5,211 nt of DNA from Verrucomicrobiales bacterium. GTDB taxonomy: Bacteria; Verrucomicrobiota; Verrucomicrobiia; Limisphaerales; Palsa-1400. Location of the stretch: positions 1 to 5,211 of the forward strand of contig JAQGOW010000296.1 of the NCBI GenBank assembly GCA_028293405.1, given 5' to 3'. A program made the translations under genes and the position numbers. Below the pieces are notes generated by a model that saw only the letters and a program-made list of their open reading frames with translations, ran no database searches and was not told the origin of the DNA. Each line of letters opens with the position of its first letter. Positions within the stretch are counted from its first letter, which is position 1. This document shows positions 4,338 to 5,211 of the stretch, piece after piece.

Positions 4338-4606
4338 TCATGCCGAACAGTCGCCAGTTAGCACCACGAATTTGGAGATGGGCTTTAATCTTGTCATCGC
4401 TCTTCGTGATCGCGGAAAGGATAGCGGTGCACGAGATATCTTACATGCGGCGTTATACATGGATGCCTATTTCAGCAGCCATTTTGTCCATGGTAGCCTT
4501 AGTGTTCCTGTTTTTTGGAAGCCCGTTTCTCGTGCGTTCACAGCGCTGGCTGGCTGTCGCTGGATGGGCTGTCGCTGCTGCCACCATCCTAACGTCGGCG
4601 TGGTGA
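4334..4606 (+). CDS. Small three-helix membrane protein of unknown function
   Basis: From ATG 4334 the product has 90 residues with three hydrophobic segments: residues 13-30 (IWRWALILSSLFVIAERI), 43-62 (WMPISAAILSMVALVFLFFG) and 72-90 (WLAVAGWAVAAATILTSAW). Basic positions R12, R15, R39, R40, R68 and R71 border the helices. The last helix ends at the stop codon, leaving no tail. I know no function. The frame is open back to GTG 4283, but ATG 4334 is preferred because it overlaps the TGA of the zinc-ribbon ORF (ATGA); ATG 4340 is the other option. The two genes share one cassette, so a functional pair (a cytosolic metal-binding domain plus a membrane partner) is possible but is inference. TGA 4604-4606 lies just before the degenerate R'' box. 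Confidence 0.72.
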   Translation: MIMPNSRQLAPRIWRWALILSSLFVIAERIAVHEISYMRRYTWMPISAAILSMVALVFLFFGSPFLVRSQRWLAVAGWAVAAATILTSAW

Positions 4607-4611
4607 GCACG

Positions 4612-4719
4612 CTCTAGCCCGGCGCTCCAGCCAAGAGCCGCCACGCTTGGCATTTCCAGTCGTTTGGGTATTCTTTTGTCACTCGCTCCGCCGGCTCTGG
4701 CTGAGCTGAGTCGTTAGCC
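4612..4719 (+). other. attC site of the 4033-4606 cassette, degenerate R''
   Basis: R' is GTTAGCC (4713-4719). L'' GCTCCAGCC with GAGCC after it (4624-4639) pairs with GGCTCTGGCTGAGC (4693-4706), leaving an unpaired C; spacer TGAGTC (4707-4712) precedes R'. The R'' position reads CTCTAGC (4612-4618), which breaks RYYYAAC at two positions, including the conserved AAC. The stem is good but the left core box is damaged. Confidence 0.82.
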
Positions 4720-4731
4720 GACTTCACACGT

Positions 4732-5082
4732 ATGGAATCTTTCTATCAGGTTTTCGGTGTTGTAGCCGCACTTTGTGCAGGCGTTGTCATCTTGGCGGTG
4801 TTCTTCACCGGCGTTGGCTACTTGAAGCGACGGACACGCGGTTTCGAGATCGTGAAGATGAAGGCTTTCATCAAGGACGGCAGGCTCGTCAATGTTCACT
4901 TGAGCAGCGGGATGGTTTACCGCGGAGTTCGTTTTATCGGGTTTAGTGACCAGAGTTCCACCAAGGGTGGCGTCCCTTTCCAGCTTTCGCAGATGGTTGT
5001 TTGCGAGACTGTGAAGGGAGCGAGAGTTTTGTTTCGTCCCGAAGCAGTGAGGATTATCGAAGAGGTCGAAGATGTCGCGTAA
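4732..5082 (+). CDS. Membrane-anchored protein with a possible Sm-like barrel domain
   Basis: The 116-residue protein starts with one membrane helix (residues 7-30, VFGVVAALCAGVVILAVFFTGVGY). It is followed by basic KRRTRGFEIVK, so the remainder should be cytoplasmic. Residues 44-112 form a beta-rich domain: KAFIKDGRLVNVHLSSGMVYRGVRFIGFSD (44-73), a polar loop, then FQLSQMVVCETVKGARVLFRPEAVRIIEEV (83-112). The order strand, short-turn 'SSG', strand with 'YRGV..IGFSD', then 'ARVLFRPEAVRIIEE' recalls the Sm1/Sm2 pattern of Sm/LSm/Hfq folds or another small SH3-like barrel. This is a fold guess from pattern only. ATG 4732 lies 12 bases after the R' box; no strong Shine-Dalgarno is seen. TAA 5080-5082 overlaps the R'' box GCGTAAC. 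Confidence 0.75.
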   Translation: MESFYQVFGVVAALCAGVVILAVFFTGVGYLKRRTRGFEIVKMKAFIKDGRLVNVHLSSGMVYRGVRFIGFSDQSSTKGGVPFQLSQMVVCETVKGARVLFRPEAVRIIEEVEDVA

Positions 5083-5158
5083 CCAGATCGCTGCACTTGA
5101 CGCTGAGTTTACAATCCGCGAGTCAGTGGCCCGTCGCCGCTAAGCTTGGCTGGTAGGC
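5077..5158 (+). other. attC site of the 4732-5082 cassette, degenerate (type A relative)
   Basis: The R'' box is GCGTAAC (5077-5083), with G at a pyrimidine position. The R' position is GGTAGGC (5152-5158), where the first conserved T of GTT is G. The interior GAGTTTACAATCC.CGAGTCAGTGGCC (5105-5131) matches the right part of the type A sites at 1200-1325 and 1701-1827, but the left arm is much shorter and does not pair well with CGCTAAGC (5138-5145). This looks like a decayed or deleted type A site of 82 bp. Confidence 0.65.
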
Positions 5159-5173
5159 AGCCCCGACGTGACC

Positions 5174-5211
5174 ATGTTCGAACGTTTTAAGTTACTGTTC
5201 GCGGCGAAGCC
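5174..5211 (+). CDS. Start of the next cassette ORF, cut by window edge
   Basis: ATG 5174 lies 15 bases after the R' position of the preceding attC and opens a frame that runs to the window edge, MFERFKLLFAAK. The amphipathic, basic start and the location are what the next cassette gene should show. Only 12 complete codons are visible, so neither function nor coding status can be judged. Confidence 0.45.
   Translation, partial: MFERFKLLFAAK

Larger units (their letters stand above)
456..5211 (+). mobile_element. Integron gene-cassette array (internal segment, no integrase visible)
   Basis: At least eight cassettes in one orientation can be delimited by the crossover G of successive R' boxes at 912, 1319, 1821, 2370, 3696, 4023, 4713 and 5152. 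The resulting cassette lengths after the first are about 407, 502, 549, 1326, 327, 690 and 439 bp. In most cassettes the stop codon overlaps or lies close to the R'' box, and the start codon lies within a few dozen bases of the preceding R' box, which is the usual architecture of integron cassettes. No tyrosine recombinase, attI site or cassette promoter is visible. The left limit is uncertain: the first possible core, CTTAGGC at 456-462, has C where the crossover G should be. The right limit is the window edge. Confidence 0.9.

Overview
This window is a run of integron gene cassettes. From about position 456 to the right edge, short genes all lie on the + strand. Each is followed by a recombination site of the attC (59-base element) type: a left R'' box close to RYYYAAC, often fused to the stop codon of the gene, an imperfect inverted repeat with one or two unpaired bases, and a right R' box close to GTTRRRY just before the next gene. 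No integrase gene, attI site or cassette promoter is visible, so this is an internal piece of a longer array. The host cannot be named. The sequence is bacterial, of moderate GC, and its attC sites are unlike one another, which fits an environmental or sedentary chromosomal integron. Cassettes travel between hosts, so their composition says little about the host.

Layout. Positions 1-450 hold a hypothetical gene cut by the left edge and probably split by a frameshift near 207-209; no attC follows it. Then come: an antibiotic-biosynthesis-monooxygenase (ABM) fold protein (489-794, attC 789-918); a small acidic unknown protein (921-1190, attC 1200-1325); a cysteine-rich putative metal-binding protein preceded by a tiny coupled leader ORF (1407-1706, attC 1701-1827); a three-helix membrane protein (1831-2223, attC 2218-2376); a 366-residue ankyrin-repeat protein, by far the largest cassette (2422-3522, attC 3544-3702); a 77-residue two-helix membrane protein (3712-3945, attC 3940-4029); a multi-ORF cassette with a membrane-type ORF (4033-4188), a zinc-ribbon-like ORF (4200-4337) and an overlapping three-helix membrane protein (4334-4606, attC 4612-4719); a membrane-anchored protein with a possible Sm-like barrel (4732-5082, attC 5077-5158); and the first codons of another ORF (5174 onward).

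The genes do not form a pathway. They are independently acquired modules in one orientation, presumably read from a promoter outside the window. Several encode small membrane proteins or small domains of unknown role. The main structural results are a readable insertion footprint for the ankyrin cassette, two ATGA translational couplings, two candidate frameshifts, and one attC that looks like a fusion of two sites. No stretch longer than about 200 bases lacks a gene, and those gaps (2224-2421, 3523-3711) are attC sites plus short leaders.
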